Shown: positions 1 to 11,090, counted from the stretch's first letter. The stretch is DNA of 64,000 bases from Bathymodiolus brooksi (GCA_963680875.1 OY804589.1:16512028-16576027); one strand, 5' to 3'. Numbers and translations: made by a program. Notes: generated by a model not told the origin, from the letters alone.

Positions 1-792
1 TTATACATGTTCACTATATGAAAATCCATCGTTTATAATCTTTTCTGCAGAGACGGAATATATTTCTTGGTATCGGAATATAAACTTTTTAAGAGATCGA
101 ATAAGGCGAATCTTTTAATAGCCCTGGTCCAGTAGCATGTTTCTCAGATGAAGATGACGTTTCAGGAAACGAGAATAATTGCTCCTGGCCCTTGGATAGC
201 GAATCAATTGCGAGATGTAAACACCATATGCAGGGGAAGCTGGTATATTGTTGCACATATTTGGAAAATTTATGATTTTAGCATTGAAGTCGTCCCGTTT
301 ATCATATATTTTAGTACTGATTTAACCACTGTCGTCAAATTCGAGGTATAAATCCAAAAATGATGCGGACGAAGCGGTGTCTGTGATCTCTTTAACTTCA
401 AGCTCTGGAGGATATATCAATGGAAAAAATTCTGCAAATCTAGAATTATTGATAGATAAAACGTCATCAATATACCTGTATGTGAAATTAAAGGCTCTAG
501 CCTCATGAATCTTCTTATCTATTACAAGCTTTTGAAGAAACTCCGACTCATATGAGTAAATAAATAAATCGGATAGAAGAGGGGCACAATTCGTACCCAT
601 TGGTATGCCGACGACCTGCTGAAACAGTATCCCTCCAAAGGACACAAATATGTTATCGATGAGGAACTCCAGCATACTGATGACTTGTTCCTCGGAGTTG
701 CATGTTTTACTTCTTCGAATTTTGTTTGAAAAATATGTGGAATTGTAGCCTAACACAAATTTTGAGCCATAGTTTTTAAGACTGATATGCAT
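1..792 (-). pseudogene. Decayed retroelement reverse transcriptase, C-terminal part
   Basis: A minus-strand RT palm region. Open frame 792-322 reads GIPMGTNCAPLL, then YRYIDDVL, whose Asp pair is the metal-binding catalytic motif, then SFLDLYLEF. An in-frame TAA at 322-324 interrupts it, but the same frame continues below the stop with STKIYDKRDDF, NIPASPAYGVYISQLIRY and RNMLLDQGY before a second in-frame TAA at 115-117. Both stops fall inside segments conserved in the family, so this is a pseudogene, not a short gene. The N-terminal part and any endonuclease domain are missing, as expected for a 5'-truncated copy. The family is the widespread animal RT with a GIPMGTNCAPLL core; I believe it is allied to Penelope-like elements, but the class is not settled from sequence alone. 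A near-identical copy lies at 60540-61337. Confidence 0.85.
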
Positions 793-959
793 CTTGAAAC
801 TAGGTCATTGTTATATTATCGCATATGATTCCAGTATGTCAATATACAACAGTTAAGAGACATCTTGCATATTTGTCTGTAAACTAAACGAATAGAAAAT
901 CAGGAATATAAATCTGATCTTTCTACTAGTGTAAATTAAACTCAGGTGTCTTTCAAGAA

Positions 960-1114
960 AAGTTTGAAGACAGTAAAGGGTTAATCAAAAAGGGACAATC
1001 GACGACGAAGAGATGTTAAAATGATCAAAAGAAAAAGGACAAGACAATAATCCATAATACATTACACTAGAAACTAAAGATCCAGCAACATTAACACCAT
1101 AGAATGTCCTCATA
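960..1114 (+). repeat. Interspersed element R1, head segment
   Basis: Begins with a form of the phrase AGTTTGAAGA..AAAGGGTTAATCA and continues to ACTAGAAACTAAAGAT. The same order of phrases recurs at 10780-10925, 10985-11085, 59028-59160 and 59625-59715, and inverted at 6430-6560, 10105-10240, 15100-15180, 48880-48960 and 18757-18805. No coding frame is seen. This is the non-tandem head of the element that contains the satellite beginning at about 1115. I recall similar repeats in mussel genomes but have not checked this. Confidence 0.6.
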
Positions 1115-3722
1115 TCCTCCAGAATGGCAAACATCTCCTGCTCGACTAGTTGCTACTAGTTATGTCATCATTCTCTCTAGAAGGGCAAACATCTCCTGCT
1201 CGACTAGCTGCTACTAGCTATGTCCTCATACTCCCCATAAGGGCAAACATCTCCTGCTCGACAAGTTACTACTCGTTATGTCATCATTCTCTCCAGAAGG
1301 ACAAGCATCTCCTGCTCGACTAGTTGCTACTAGTTATGTCCTCATACTCTCCAGAAGGGTAAACATCTCCAGCTCGACTAGTTGCTACTAGTTATGTCCT
1401 CATACTCTCCAGAAGGGTAAACATCTCCTGCTCGACTAGTTGCTACTAGTGTTGTGCTCATACTCTCCAGAAGGGTAAGCATCTCCTGCTCGACTAGTTT
1501 GTACTAAGTATGCCCTCATTCTCTCCAGAAGGGTAAACATCTCCTGCTTGATTACTTGCTACTAGTTATGTCCTCATACTCTCCAAAAGGGTAAACACCT
1601 CCTGCTCGACTAGTTGCTACTAGTGTTGTGCTCATACTCTCCAGAAGGGTAAACATCTCCTGCTCGACTAGTTTGTACTAAGTATGCCCTTATTCTCTCC
1701 AGAAAGGTAAGCATCTCCTGCTCGACTACTTGCTACAAGTTATGTCGTCGTACTCTCCAGAAGGGTAAACATCCCCTCCTTGACTAGTTGCTACTAGTTA
1801 TGTCCTCATACTCTCCACAAGGGTAAACATCTCCTGCTCGATTAGTTGCTACTAGTTATGTCCTTATGCTCTCCAGAAGGGTAAACATCTCCTGCTCGAC
1901 TAGTTGCTACTAGGTATGTTCTCATACTCTCCAGAAGGGTAAACATCTCCTGCTCAACTACTTGCTACTAGTTATGTCATCATACTCTGCAGAAGGGTAG
2001 ACATCTCCTGCTCGACTAGTTGCTACTAGTTATGTCCTCATTCTCTCCAGAAGGGTAAACATCTCCTGCTCGACTAGTTGCTACTAGTTATGTCCTCATA
2101 CTCTCCACAAGGGTAAACAACTCCTGCTCGATTAGTTGCTACTAGTTATGTCCTTATGCTCTCCAGAAGGGTAAACATCTCCTGCTCGACTAGTTGCTAC
2201 TAGGTATGTTCTCATACTCTCCAGAAGGGTAAACATCTCCTGCTCAACTACTTGCTACTAGTTATGTCATCATACTCTGCAGAATAGTAGACATCTCCTG
2301 CTCGACTAGTTGCTACAAGTTATGTCCTCATTCTCTCCAGAAGGGTAAACATCTCCTGCTCCACTAGTTGCTACTAGTTATGTCCTCATACTCTCCACAA
2401 GGGTAAACATCTCCTGCTCGATTAGTTGCTACTAGTTATGTCCTTATGCTCTCCAGAAGGGTAAACATCTCCTGCTCGACTAGTTGCTACTAGGTATGTT
2501 CTCATACTCTCCAGAAGGGTAAACATCTCCTGCTCAACTACTTGCTACTAGTTATGTCATCATACTCTGCAGAAGGGTAGACATCTCCTGCTCGACTAGT
2601 TGCTACTAGTTATGTCCTAATTCTCTCCAGAAGGGTAAACATCTCCTGCTCGACTAGTTGCTACTAGTTATGTCCTCATACTCTCCACAAGGGTAAACAT
2701 CTCCTGCTCGATTAGTTGCTACTAGTTATGTCCTTATGCTCCCCAGAAGGGTAAACATCTCCTGCTCGACTAGTTGCTACTAGGTATGTTCTCATACTCT
2801 CCAGAAGGGTAAACATCTCCTGCTCAACTACTTGCTACTAGTTATGTCATCATACTCTGCAGAAGGGTAGACATCTCCTGCTCGACTAGTTGCTACTAGC
2901 TATGTCCTCATGCTCTCCAGAAAGGTAACCATCTCCTGCTCGACTAGTTGCTACTAGTTATGTCCTCATACTCTCCAGAAGGGTAAACATCTCCTGCTCG
3001 ACTAGTTGCTACTAGTGTTGTGCTCATACTCTCCAGAAGGCTAAGCATCTCCTGCTCGACTAGTTTGTACTAATTATGCCCTCATTCTCTCCAGAAGGGT
3101 AAGCATCTCCTGCTCGACTAGCTGCTACTAGTTATGTCCACATTCTTTCCAGAAGGGTAAACCTCTCCTGCTCGACTACCTGCTATTGGTTATGTCCTCA
3201 TACTCTCCAGAAGGGCAAACATCTCCTGCTCGACCAGTTGCTACTAGTTATGTCCTCGTGCTTTCCAGAAGGGTGAGCATCTCCTGCTCGACTATTTGCT
3301 ACTAGTTATGCTCTCATACTCTCCAGAAAGGTAAACATCTCCTGTTCAACTAGTTGTTACTAGTTATTTCCTCATTCTCTCCAGAAGGGTAAACATCACC
3401 TCCTCGACTAGTTTCTACTAGTTATGCTCTCATACTCTCCAGAAGGGTAAACATCCCCTGTTCAACTAGTTGTTACTAGTTATTTCCTCATTCTCTCCAG
3501 AAGGGTAAACATCACCTCCTCGACTAGTTTCTACTAGTTATGTCCTCATACTCTCCAGAAGGGTAAGCATCTCCTGCTCGACTAGTTGCTACTAGTTATG
3601 TCATAATACTCTCCAGAGGGGTAAGCATCTCCTGCTTCGAATAGTTGCTACTAGTTATGTCCTCATACTCTCCAGAAGGGTAAGCATATCCTGCTTCAAC
3701 TAGTTGCTACTAGTTATGTCAT
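1115..3722 (+). repeat. 58-bp satellite array with a 290-bp higher-order unit
   Basis: About 45 tandem copies of a 58-bp unit of the form CTCCAGAAGGGTAAACATCT..CTGCTCGACTAGTTGCTACTAGTTATGTCCTCATA. Each unit usually carries two SpeI-type ACTAGT hexamers four bases apart. Between about 1780 and 2900 a five-unit block (290 bp) is itself repeated: the variant TCCTTATGCTC starts at about 1860, 2151, 2441 and 2731. Edge units are more diverged than central ones, as expected from unequal exchange. The unit matches the internal part of R1 that reads 'CTC..GAAGGGTAA.CA..TCCTGCTC' in single copies, so the array looks like an internal expansion of R1. No long frame is open. Confidence 0.95.
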
Positions 3723-3870
3723 TCTTATTAAAAATCCGTTTGATAAGTCATGAAAAATGAGAGGAGGACGTGATTGTGACTTCTACAAATGGAACATATC
3801 CGTCATTATTTGTGACACAGATATTCTGTAAAGGATAAGTAGGTAATGATGGCGGCTTAAAGCGTAAGTG
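3723..3870 (+). repeat. Interspersed element R1, tail segment
   Basis: Directly follows the last satellite unit. It holds GGACGTGATTGTGACTTCT, GGAACATATCCGTCATTATT and AATGATGGCGGC. An inverted, diverged version of the tail (ATCTGTGTCACAAAGGACC..ATATATTCCGTTTGTCGTAA) lies at 6290-6355, next to an inverted R1 head. That supports head, tandem module and tail being parts of one element. The exact 3' end is uncertain. Confidence 0.5.
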
Positions 3871-3927
3871 ATTAATAAAAATATTATACTACAATTGAAA
3901 GTACAGAGTGTAAGTTTGGTAATTAAC

Positions 3928-4185
3928 AAACGCATCAGTGGTGTAATGGTTAACGTACTGGCCTTGAATGGGTTAAATGGTGAGTTCGCGCCAAATTTGT
4001 CAAACCAAAGATTATAAAATTGGAATTTGCTATCTCTACTCTAAGCACACAACAGTATAGGGTAAGAGCAATTAAAGTTGTGTTGGTTCGATTGGAATCA
4101 GAATAATGCGTCCGAGAGGAATGATATGTCTACCCGCCGACTGTGAGCTAAAACTACAACTCAACCAAGCGGGGTTTTTTCTAGT
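3928..4185 (+). repeat. tRNA-derived SINE-like repeat
   Basis: Starts with a tRNA-like 5' region, GTGGTGTAATGGTTAACG, resembling a pol III A box, with GTGAGTTCGCGCC about 40 bases later resembling a B box. It does not fold into a full tRNA that I can see, and the anticodon region is not recognisable, so I call it a SINE head, not a tRNA gene. Downstream, AGAATAATGCG and ATGTCTACCCGCCGACTGT match repeats at 9515 (same strand) and 12855-12895 (inverted). Confidence 0.45.
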
Positions 4186-4283
4186 ACAAAGCTGACATAA
4201 TCATTAACTCATCGAAATATAACTTCACCATGATACAGTTGAAAAATTCCTCACTTTTCAACAACAATCACTCATTAAATGTT

Positions 4284-4284
4284 C

Positions 4285-4336
<52 letters not shown>
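4284..4336 (+). repeat. (TAA)n microsatellite
   Basis: An uninterrupted run of about 17 TAA trinucleotides. It lies in non-coding DNA. Confidence 0.97.
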
Positions 4337-5052
4337 CTTTCATAAAGAAATGATGGCCTAAATAGAAAATAGAAGATCACAAAGCTAGGCCACCTGATAT
4401 TCTAGTTATTTTTGTACAAGATTCGTGCATTAAGTTTAGTGTATAGCCCCTCATAAAACAAAACTTGACATCCAAAGCTAGTACGTGTAAACTATTGTGT
4501 CAATATATTTAGAAATTTGAAAGTGTCACGTCAATCGATATAAATCAGATCACATGGCTGTGTAAACAGCTACCATGTGATCAGGTACAACAAAGGATTT
4601 TTGCATTTGATAAAACAAATAGAATAGAAAAAATCTCCTTGCGTATGATCGTTATTTTCTTCAATTCAATCGATATTTTATTCACACGTGGAAAACACTT
4701 GAATGACTTCGTGATTTCATTAAGAGTGGAGGTTTGGGGCCACGATACTAGTTTCACCCCGAACTATGTATTCTAGTGCCTGTATCAAGTCAGGAAAGTG
4801 AGCAGTCACATATCTGTCTAAGGGGGGTCGATATTGTCTTTGTTTCTATGATTTGTCTATTGGATTTTTGAATATTTTTTTTTCATTTTATTACTTCAAC
4901 AGCTACAAACTTTAATTGACTCTGTCTGTCTATGTTTAAGTTCTCGTTATTATTGGGTTGTCTAATTGTATGATTTGAAAAGGATGTGCACAAGCATTAA
5001 ATCATTTTTTCCTTGCTTGTTTAAACGTTTGCGATAGCGATCCTAATATTAA
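4337..5052. other. Intergenic DNA, no gene seen
   Basis: AT-rich with no convincing coding frame. It contains a short hairpin at about 4550-4582 (GATCACATGG paired with CCATGTGATC). At 4775-4800, CCTGTATCAAGTCAGGAAA resembles an inverted, decayed piece of the RT element 3' region seen at 60290-60320. A run of eight Ts lies near 4877. Confidence 0.5.
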
Positions 5053-5548
5053 GATCAGAAATTGAAGGTTCCATTATCAAGTAGAACCCCGTCACATTAT
5101 TGAGTCTGTCTCAAGCTAGAACCACGATGTCCATTGGGTTCTGTTGACAATTGAAGAGCTAAGGTTCCCTTAACATGATAAACCCCGCCACATAAATAAG
5201 TCTGTCTCAGGCTAGAACCACGATGTCCACTGGGTTCTGTTGTGACAATTGAAGAGCTAAGGTTCCCTTAACATGTTAAACCCCGCCACATAAATAAGTC
5301 TGTCTCAGGCTAGAACCACGATGTCCATTGGGGCTCTTCTGTGACAATTGAAGGATATAATGTTCCAATATATGTTAAGCCCCGCCACATTATTGAGTCT
5401 GTCTCAAGATAGAACCACGATGTCCATGGAGATTCTTTTGGGACAATTGGACGGATAAGTTTCCATTAACATGCTAAAACCCGCCACATTATTGCCTCTG
5501 TCTCAAATTAGAACCAGGATGTCCATTGGGATTCTCTTGAAGACATTC
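5053..5548 (+). repeat. 98-bp tandem repeat, five copies
   Basis: The phrase TAGAACCACGATGTCCA (with small variants) starts at about 5117, 5213, 5311, 5410 and 5509, giving a period of 96-99 bp. Each copy also has AAGGTTCC.TTAACATG and CCCGCCACAT. The last copies are more diverged. No continuous frame runs through them. Confidence 0.9.
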
Positions 5549-5639
5549 CTGTGTTGTGATGATTACGGTTTGCCATGAGGAATGATTCGTTTTGTAGTGT
5601 TGATGTAAATTAGTATCGTCCATTACTGTTCTAGTCCCT

Positions 5640-5915
5640 GAGGGTATCATTCGCCCAGTAGTCAGTGTTTTGACACTGACATGGTTTATTAGAAATGTTT
5701 GCTATTTAAATTTACAATTTCTAAATAATGTAATTACTATTAAAAGTAAGGTTCTTCTCCCTCAGGCATAGGTGGCCTTTCCCGATTTTGGAGATCATGT
5801 TTAGGCCCTTTGGTTTACTTCCTCTCAAAACTTAAGATCTTCCGACTTTGAGCTCCCTGAAGACGGTTATTCCAGAAACGCGTCGTGCGCACTAAATTTG
5901 ATATCTACGTTTTTA
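5640..5915 (+). repeat. Interspersed element R2 copy
   Basis: Carries the R2 phrases CAGTGTTTTGACACTGACAT, TAATGTAATTACTATTAAAA, CTCCCTCAGGCATAGGTGGC, TTTAGGCCCTTTGGTTTACT and TTATTCCAGAAACGCGTCGT. Diverged copies lie at 11110-11270, 11415-11790, 12215-12500, 16459-16660, 22400-22460 and 50515-50730, all in the same orientation. The open frame at 5885-6079 overlaps this repeat and is not a supported gene. Confidence 0.6.
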
Positions 5916-6123
5916 TTACCTTTATCGTTTTTGTTATTTTGTCATTTCTGAAGAAACGTTTGATTACTTCAAGACGAGGCAAACACTGCATAGTTTTATT
6001 TTATTTTCTATTAATTATATCTTCATGGCTAATAGGTGACCTAGTTATGTACATGAGAGGGCTGAATCTTATTAAATAATTTATTTATCTAAATTCTAAA
6101 CTTTTATGGCTGTCTAAAGCCGA

Positions 6124-6300
6124 TGCATGGATTCCCAGACTGCAGTCGATTCTTTTATGCAACAACATTCCAGCAACACTTTTAAATGGAGTATACATCT
6201 CTCAATTGATCCGATATTCCAGAACTAGTGGGTCCGATGATGATTTCCGTCATAGAGTGTTACTGCATGACCTAGTTAATCGTCACGAAATATCTGTGTC
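6124..6300 (+). pseudogene. Reverse transcriptase C-terminal fragment
   Basis: Plus-strand translation gives CNNIPATLLNGVYISQLIRY, then SRTSGSDDDF. The block aligns with the conserved C-terminal stretch of the RT at window position 1-320 (NIPASPAYGVYISQLIRY). The catalytic motif is not present, and the frame merges into inverted R1 sequence at about 6290. It is a relic of the same RT family, inserted in the opposite orientation to the copies at the window ends. Confidence 0.75.
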
Positions 6301-6985
6301 ACAAAGGACCAGGATATATTCCGTTTGTCGTAATCATAATCCAATCTGGTCCTTTCCTCAATCATGATTTTTCAACGGGGTTTTAACAAGACTAACACTT
6401 GAGCCCACCCCCGGTTTTAGTGGTGTTTGTGTTGCTAGATCTTTTGTTTTCTACATAGCGCTTGGTAGATTATTGTTTGACTTTTTTGTGCCATTGTACT
6501 GTCTGTCCGTTTTCGATTTATTGCTCCCGATTACCCATTTGGTATCTTCAAATCTCAAAGACACAGGTACAATCAAGAGACACTGACACCATTTGGCAAC
6601 ACAAGACACAGAACGAACACAAAGGGACAATCAAGAATGGACAATCAAGAGACACTGGCACCATTGGGTACACAAGACACATGACGAAGATAAAGGGGCA
6701 ATCAATAATAGACAATCAAGAAACACTGATACCATTTGGGTACACAAGACACAGAACGATGACAAAGGGACAACCAAGAGACACTGACATCATTTGGGTA
6801 CACAAGACACAGGACGAAGACGCATGGATAATCAAGAATGGAAAATCAAGAGAAACTGGCACCATTGGGTACACAAGACCCATGACGAAGACAAAGGGGC
6901 AATCAAGAATGGACAATCAAGAGATACTGACACCATTTGGGTACAGAATTCAGAGGACAAAGACAAAGATGCAATCAAAAATTAA
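6298..6985 (+). repeat. Inverted R1 pieces and tandem array of a second R1 module
   Basis: At 6298-6565 the R1 tail and head appear in inverted orientation. From about 6565 a module follows whose core is ACAATCAAGAATGGACAATC, GAGACACTGGCACCATT and GGGTACACAAGACACA. Start points of the CCATT.GGG..ACACAAGAC core are about 6588, 6661, 6732, 6789, 6861 and 6932, giving five intervals of about 72 bp with one shortened to 57 bp. Single copies of this module occur in other R1 copies at 14640-14725, 15885-15955, 48430-48490, 49660-49730 and 59910-59975. The frames open through here (6462-7034 and others) are repeat-derived. Confidence 0.8.
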
Positions 6986-7079
6986 AAAAAAATTGCTTCT
7001 TGCTAAAAGAATCTCTGGTATTGCTCCCTTCTAAAATTTAAATGCTCGGTCCCTTGTTAACTAACAACATATGTTTCTA

Positions 7080-9070
7080 AATATATCCTTTTATATCTAC
7101 ATTTGTCTAGCAGTAATAAAGACTTACATATCTAAAAATGGAGTAAACTCAACTTCAAAAACCAACACTGGCATGCAAGTATTGATGAAATATCTACAAT
7201 CTTATATATAGGTATTTTAAAATAGAAATGTGATCACCCAATCAAAATACACGTTATACCTGTTCCAAATCGGTGTCATTTTTATGTATTTGACTTCGTT
7301 TTAGGCTTAATAGAGTAGTGGTTTGTATTGCTGTGGTTGGTCACATCCTTGAACACTTCTATTTAATTCTTTATTTATAACATTATGACAGATCAAAGTT
7401 CTAACATGTATTTATTGTATTGATCTAGTGCACACATTCTCAGCCAATCAATAAATAAGATTATATTCCGATGTGATCAAGATTATCTATGAATATGTTA
7501 GTTTCGATAACTAACTATGCATAGTTCTCGAGCATCCGGTTTCAAACTTTTTTTCTCGTTTCTTTTATTTGTATATATAATCTGATTGTTTTATAGACAA
7601 GTATGTTTTATGTTTTATTTCTAAGGATCTTGTAGGTGTCTAAGTTTACTTAAATCAATCAATCAATCAATAGTTTTTTTGTGAGGTCGTGTATTCATTT
7701 TTGTAGTTATCTGTGTTGTGTTTTTTGCTTTGTTTTTGTTTGTTTTTGTTTGTTTTTGTTTGTTTTTGTTTGTTTTTGCTTTTTTTCTTTTTTCTTTTGT
7801 GCTTTGTGTTTTTGTGTTTGTTTTTTTGTTTTTGTTTGTATTTTTGTGTTTGTATTTTTGTTTTTGTATTTTTCTCTGGATTCTCCATTTTGATTACCCC
7901 TTCGATTTTCTCAAATGTTTATTTAATAAACATAGGAAACATTCCAGTGGTATATAATATAATTTAACATAAAAATCAACAATAAACAACCATATAAAGT
8001 AGTAACGTGTGTAATAATGTACAATCTCCAGGATAAAACATTACTGATATACAACGAAAACTAAGTGTCAAAGATGTGTTTTAATTAGCTCTTGAACAGT
8101 AGCTTTTCCTGTTTTGAACCTATTTATAAATTACAATTTTATGGGGATTATTTCTGTGGGAAAGCATATATATACGAAAATATTACATAATACTGATAGT
8201 CAAGAGAGTTACGATCAAATGTCAATAATAAATCTGATGTTTAATTTTTAGCTTATCTAAATCTTTTTATTATTGTATCATAAATATAATAAAATTACAT
8301 AACTACAAAAAGGGAAACCTTTCTGATAATTTGGAACATCATTTCAGAATATAAAATACATTTTAACACATTACATCTAATAGTTTATTAAAAACTTTCT
8401 AAATAATTTATTTTAAAATCAATGTTTATTATATTAGAGGTGCATTTATGGTGTTTAACACCACTTTCACGCCAAAGTCCCTCTAATATTTCATATTAGA
8501 CAATTCTTTAAGTGTAAAACTGTCTGTAAATAATAAATCTGTTTAATATAAAAATTCTGTTTACATATAATACTTGTCTGTTGATGCATTCCTTTTGTGT
8601 AGACCCATTTTAACAGATCGTTGTTATGAAATGAAGTGCACGCCACGATATAGATGATAAAGTTTGCACTCAACACCAATCAATCAATAAATATATGACA
8701 AAAACAAAAAAATAATCGTTTTTCTCTATTTTCACTTCAGCATGATAACACAATGTCTGACATTATATTAAAATGTATTGAATCACATTTCAATATGAAA
8801 GAAATATATTTGTGATTTAATATGCGTTACACAAAATGAAGCAAGCTTGACAAACGGACTAATATTTTTTTTTCAATTTCAAACCAAAATGATCACACTC
8901 AAATTTTAGATATAATAAACAAATGCCTTGGAAAATATTGAAATAACAACGAAATATATTGCATGATTAAATAATATTTCTAACACAATGTAATTAAATG
9001 TGTAGTACACACAATGAAGATTATAAATCCATATTAATGATGCATTGCATACATAGCATGTCAGATTTCA
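7080..9070. other. AT-rich intergenic DNA, no gene seen
   Basis: No exon-like conserved frame is visible. The stretch is dominated by A/T runs. It includes the GT-rich tract at 7715-7880 and a short piece at 8440-8470 (ATGGTGTTTAACACCACTTTC) matching the 3' end of the SINE family described elsewhere in the window. Confidence 0.5.
7690..7905 (-). repeat. GTTTTT-rich low-complexity tract in an inverted R1 relic
   Basis: Runs of GTTTTT and TTTGT dominate 7715-7880. The edges TTTTTGTAGTTATCTGTGTTG and GATTACCCCTTCGATTTTCTC match inverted R1 ends, so the tract appears to have replaced the middle of an R1 copy. Long open frames on both strands here follow from low complexity. Confidence 0.75.
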
Positions 9071-9071
9071 T

Positions 9072-9252
9072 GTACAGTCAAAACCTGTATATAAAAACAC
9101 CCAAGGGAACCTGTCCTTTATAAGACATTGTCCTTTATATACAGGTTCAAAGTATATACACTATTCATTAATAAGGAAAATGAGCCTGCCCTTTATAGAC
9201 AGAGATGTGTTACATGTATATAGAAATGCTCTTTAAAGTAGGGTATACTGTA
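9072..9252. mobile_element. Candidate short terminal-inverted-repeat element (MITE-like)
   Basis: The left end reads TACAGTCAAAACCTGTATAT and the right end GGGTATACTGTA; six outer bases (TACAGT / ACTGTA) are inverted. Internally, CCTTTATA recurs several times and a CCTGTATATAAA / TTTATATACAGG inverted pair lies at 9083-9146. The size of about 181 bp and the absence of coding fit a MITE, but the terminal repeat is too short to be sure, and the target duplication could be only TA. Confidence 0.35.
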
Positions 9253-9587
9253 TTCCATTCCAATCAGATCTTATGTTTGTAGAATATAATAACAGAGATC
9301 CCTGTGGTGGCCAATACACATGCTTTTAGTTCAAGGATAATCAGGATAATCTGGTAAGTGTATTGATGATCTGAAACACACAAAAATAAATTAAATAGTA
9401 TAACCGATTAAATTTTAACGATTATTTGCTGTTCAATTTGTTAGTAGTATCACACATTACTTTTTGTCTTAAGAATAATGGTCTTTAATCAATATATTAT
9501 ACCTTCCAAGCTAGTCGTCAGAATAATGCGACGGGTGTCACTAATGGAACAAGAACTAAAACCCGTCCTATGCACCCGAGTTCAATC

Positions 9588-10095
9588 CAGGTGTCATAGA
9601 GTAAACCTTCCCCCATAGTAGATTAACCCGCCACCCCTCCCCCCGGAATATTTACTATATAGTAAGCCTTCCCCTATGGGGGAATGTTTACTGTATAGTA
9701 TTTATTCCGCATAGTAAACTTTCCTACCTACTCAAATACTGCAAAATGGCTCCATACATTTTTTTTAACCTTTTAATCATAACCGGATATAATTAATGGT
9801 ATATAACAATAAAAATTAACACGATTAAGGTGCTAAATTCCGAATCAATAGTAATTATCCGGATTAAGGGGGAACATTTACTATATAGCAACATATCCGG
9901 GGGGGATGATTGGCTATCGATGGGGGAATGTTTGCTATATTGTAAATTTTCCCCCGGGGGAATATTTACTATATAGTAAAGTATCCGGGAGGAAGGCTTA
10001 CTATATAGCAAATATTCCAAGGGGGAATGTTCACTATATAGTAAACATTCCAGGGGAAGGTTTGCTATGCGGACGGTTTACTATACGACAGCGGT
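9588..10095. repeat. Cluster of palindromic TTTACTATATAGTAA modules
   Basis: Two groups (9600-9725 and 9866-10095) of units of the form GGGGGAAT.TTTACTATATAGTAAA, often followed by a C/G run such as CCCCCGGGGG. TACTATATAGTA is a perfect palindrome. The centre recurs intact or with one change (GTATAGTA, ATATAGCA, ATATTGTA) about ten times at uneven spacing of 25-45 bases. The strand-symmetric units leave small frames open on both strands; none looks like a gene. Confidence 0.75.
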
Positions 10096-10104
10096 ATTTA
10101 ATGG

Positions 10105-10240
10105 CTTCGGGTTTCTCGACCTTTAGTTTTCTGTGTAGTGATTTTTAGATCGTTGTTTATCCGTTTTCTTTTGGTCATTGTGTTTTTCGTCCCCATTCGT
10201 TTACCCAATTTTAATTACCCCTTTGATGTTTTCAAACCCT
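10105..10240 (-). repeat. Interspersed element R1, inverted head
   Basis: Reads TTTAGTTTTCTGTGTAGTG, then TTTTGGTCATTGTGTTTTTC, then ACCCCTTTGATGTTTTCAAA: the reverse complement of the R1 head order. No coding potential. Confidence 0.55.
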
Positions 10241-10769
10241 TTTAACTACGAGCATTCATTGACCCTACTATTGTACGCTATGTATTCTGAATAATTGCTT
10301 GCTTGACAAGATGCGATAATGCTATGTTTTTCGCAAACAATCCTTTACAGTCCCTTTTTTCTTGCCCTTCCTAATGGGGTGTGTTACTAGATATTTGAAT
10401 GGTCAGATTTATTGATCATACCAACTGTGCCCATATATAGATATAGATAACATATCGACAAAGATAAAGATAAACAATTCCGGTCGTCATTATCTCCATT
10501 ATGTAGCATAACTCTTTTGCAGCCAAAAAAAAAACAAAAAAACCCCCCAAAATTTCGTCATTACGGTCATCACATCTTCCAAGCATCTTTTGGGACAATT
10601 TATAAATTGAGCTACACATTCTTTGGTATATTCTTTATTGACATACACTACTTATATATTACTTAATTTTACCTCTTGTATTCGTTGTACAATGGAACAC
10701 TGTTTGGTCTTAGACGTGGTGTTTTGAATGCGAACTGGTAAAAAAAAAATGGACAATTGAAATATATTA

Positions 10770-11090
10770 TTAATAGTTTGAAGATAGCAAAGAGGTAATC
10801 ATAATCCGCAATAATGATATACAAACAATACAATGGCCAAGCGAAAAAGAAGAAAATGGAAACAATAAAAGAAATGTTTAAAAACACTACACACTTAAAC
10901 CCCATTAAAACCTGATATATGTGCATCTCCCAAGCCAGAACCGTTTTCTTATTTTGATGAAATTAACCATCACGGCTTAACGAAAAGCTTGAAGATACCA
11001 AAGGGATAATCAGAAGCCGTAAATTGACGGACAGACAACACAATGTCGGAAAGAAAAAAAAAGACAAAAGGACAAACAACGATCTAGAAA
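10770..11090 (+). repeat. Two R1 head copies in tandem
   Basis: The first copy runs 10780-10925 (TTTGAAGATAGCAAAGAGGT..CAATGGCCAAGCGAAAAAGA..AACACTACACACTTAAACCC). The second runs 10985-11085 (CTTGAAGATACCAAAGGGAT..CGGACAGACAACACAATGTC). They share orientation and spacing logic with the copies at 960 and 59028. A-rich stretches interrupt both. Confidence 0.6.

Noticed and set aside
1115..3722. CRISPR-like appearance of a 58-bp repeat
   Set aside because: Units are contiguous, with no unique spacers, in a eukaryotic context and inside an interspersed element.
3928..4010. Possible tRNA gene
   Set aside because: A- and B-box-like motifs are present, but I cannot fold a cloverleaf with acceptor stem and anticodon arm. 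It fits a SINE head better.
6462..7034. 190-codon plus-strand ORF
   Set aside because: It is composed of inverted R1 and the 72-bp tandem module, with no conserved domain.
7667..7967. Four overlapping Phe/Val- or Lys/Gln-rich ORFs
   Set aside because: Low-complexity GTTTTT tract. The composition leaves frames open on both strands.
9793..10148. ORFs on both strands in the palindromic cluster
   Set aside because: Strand-symmetric repeats create them. Residue composition (LLYSK, YYIAN, HYIVN) simply mirrors the module.
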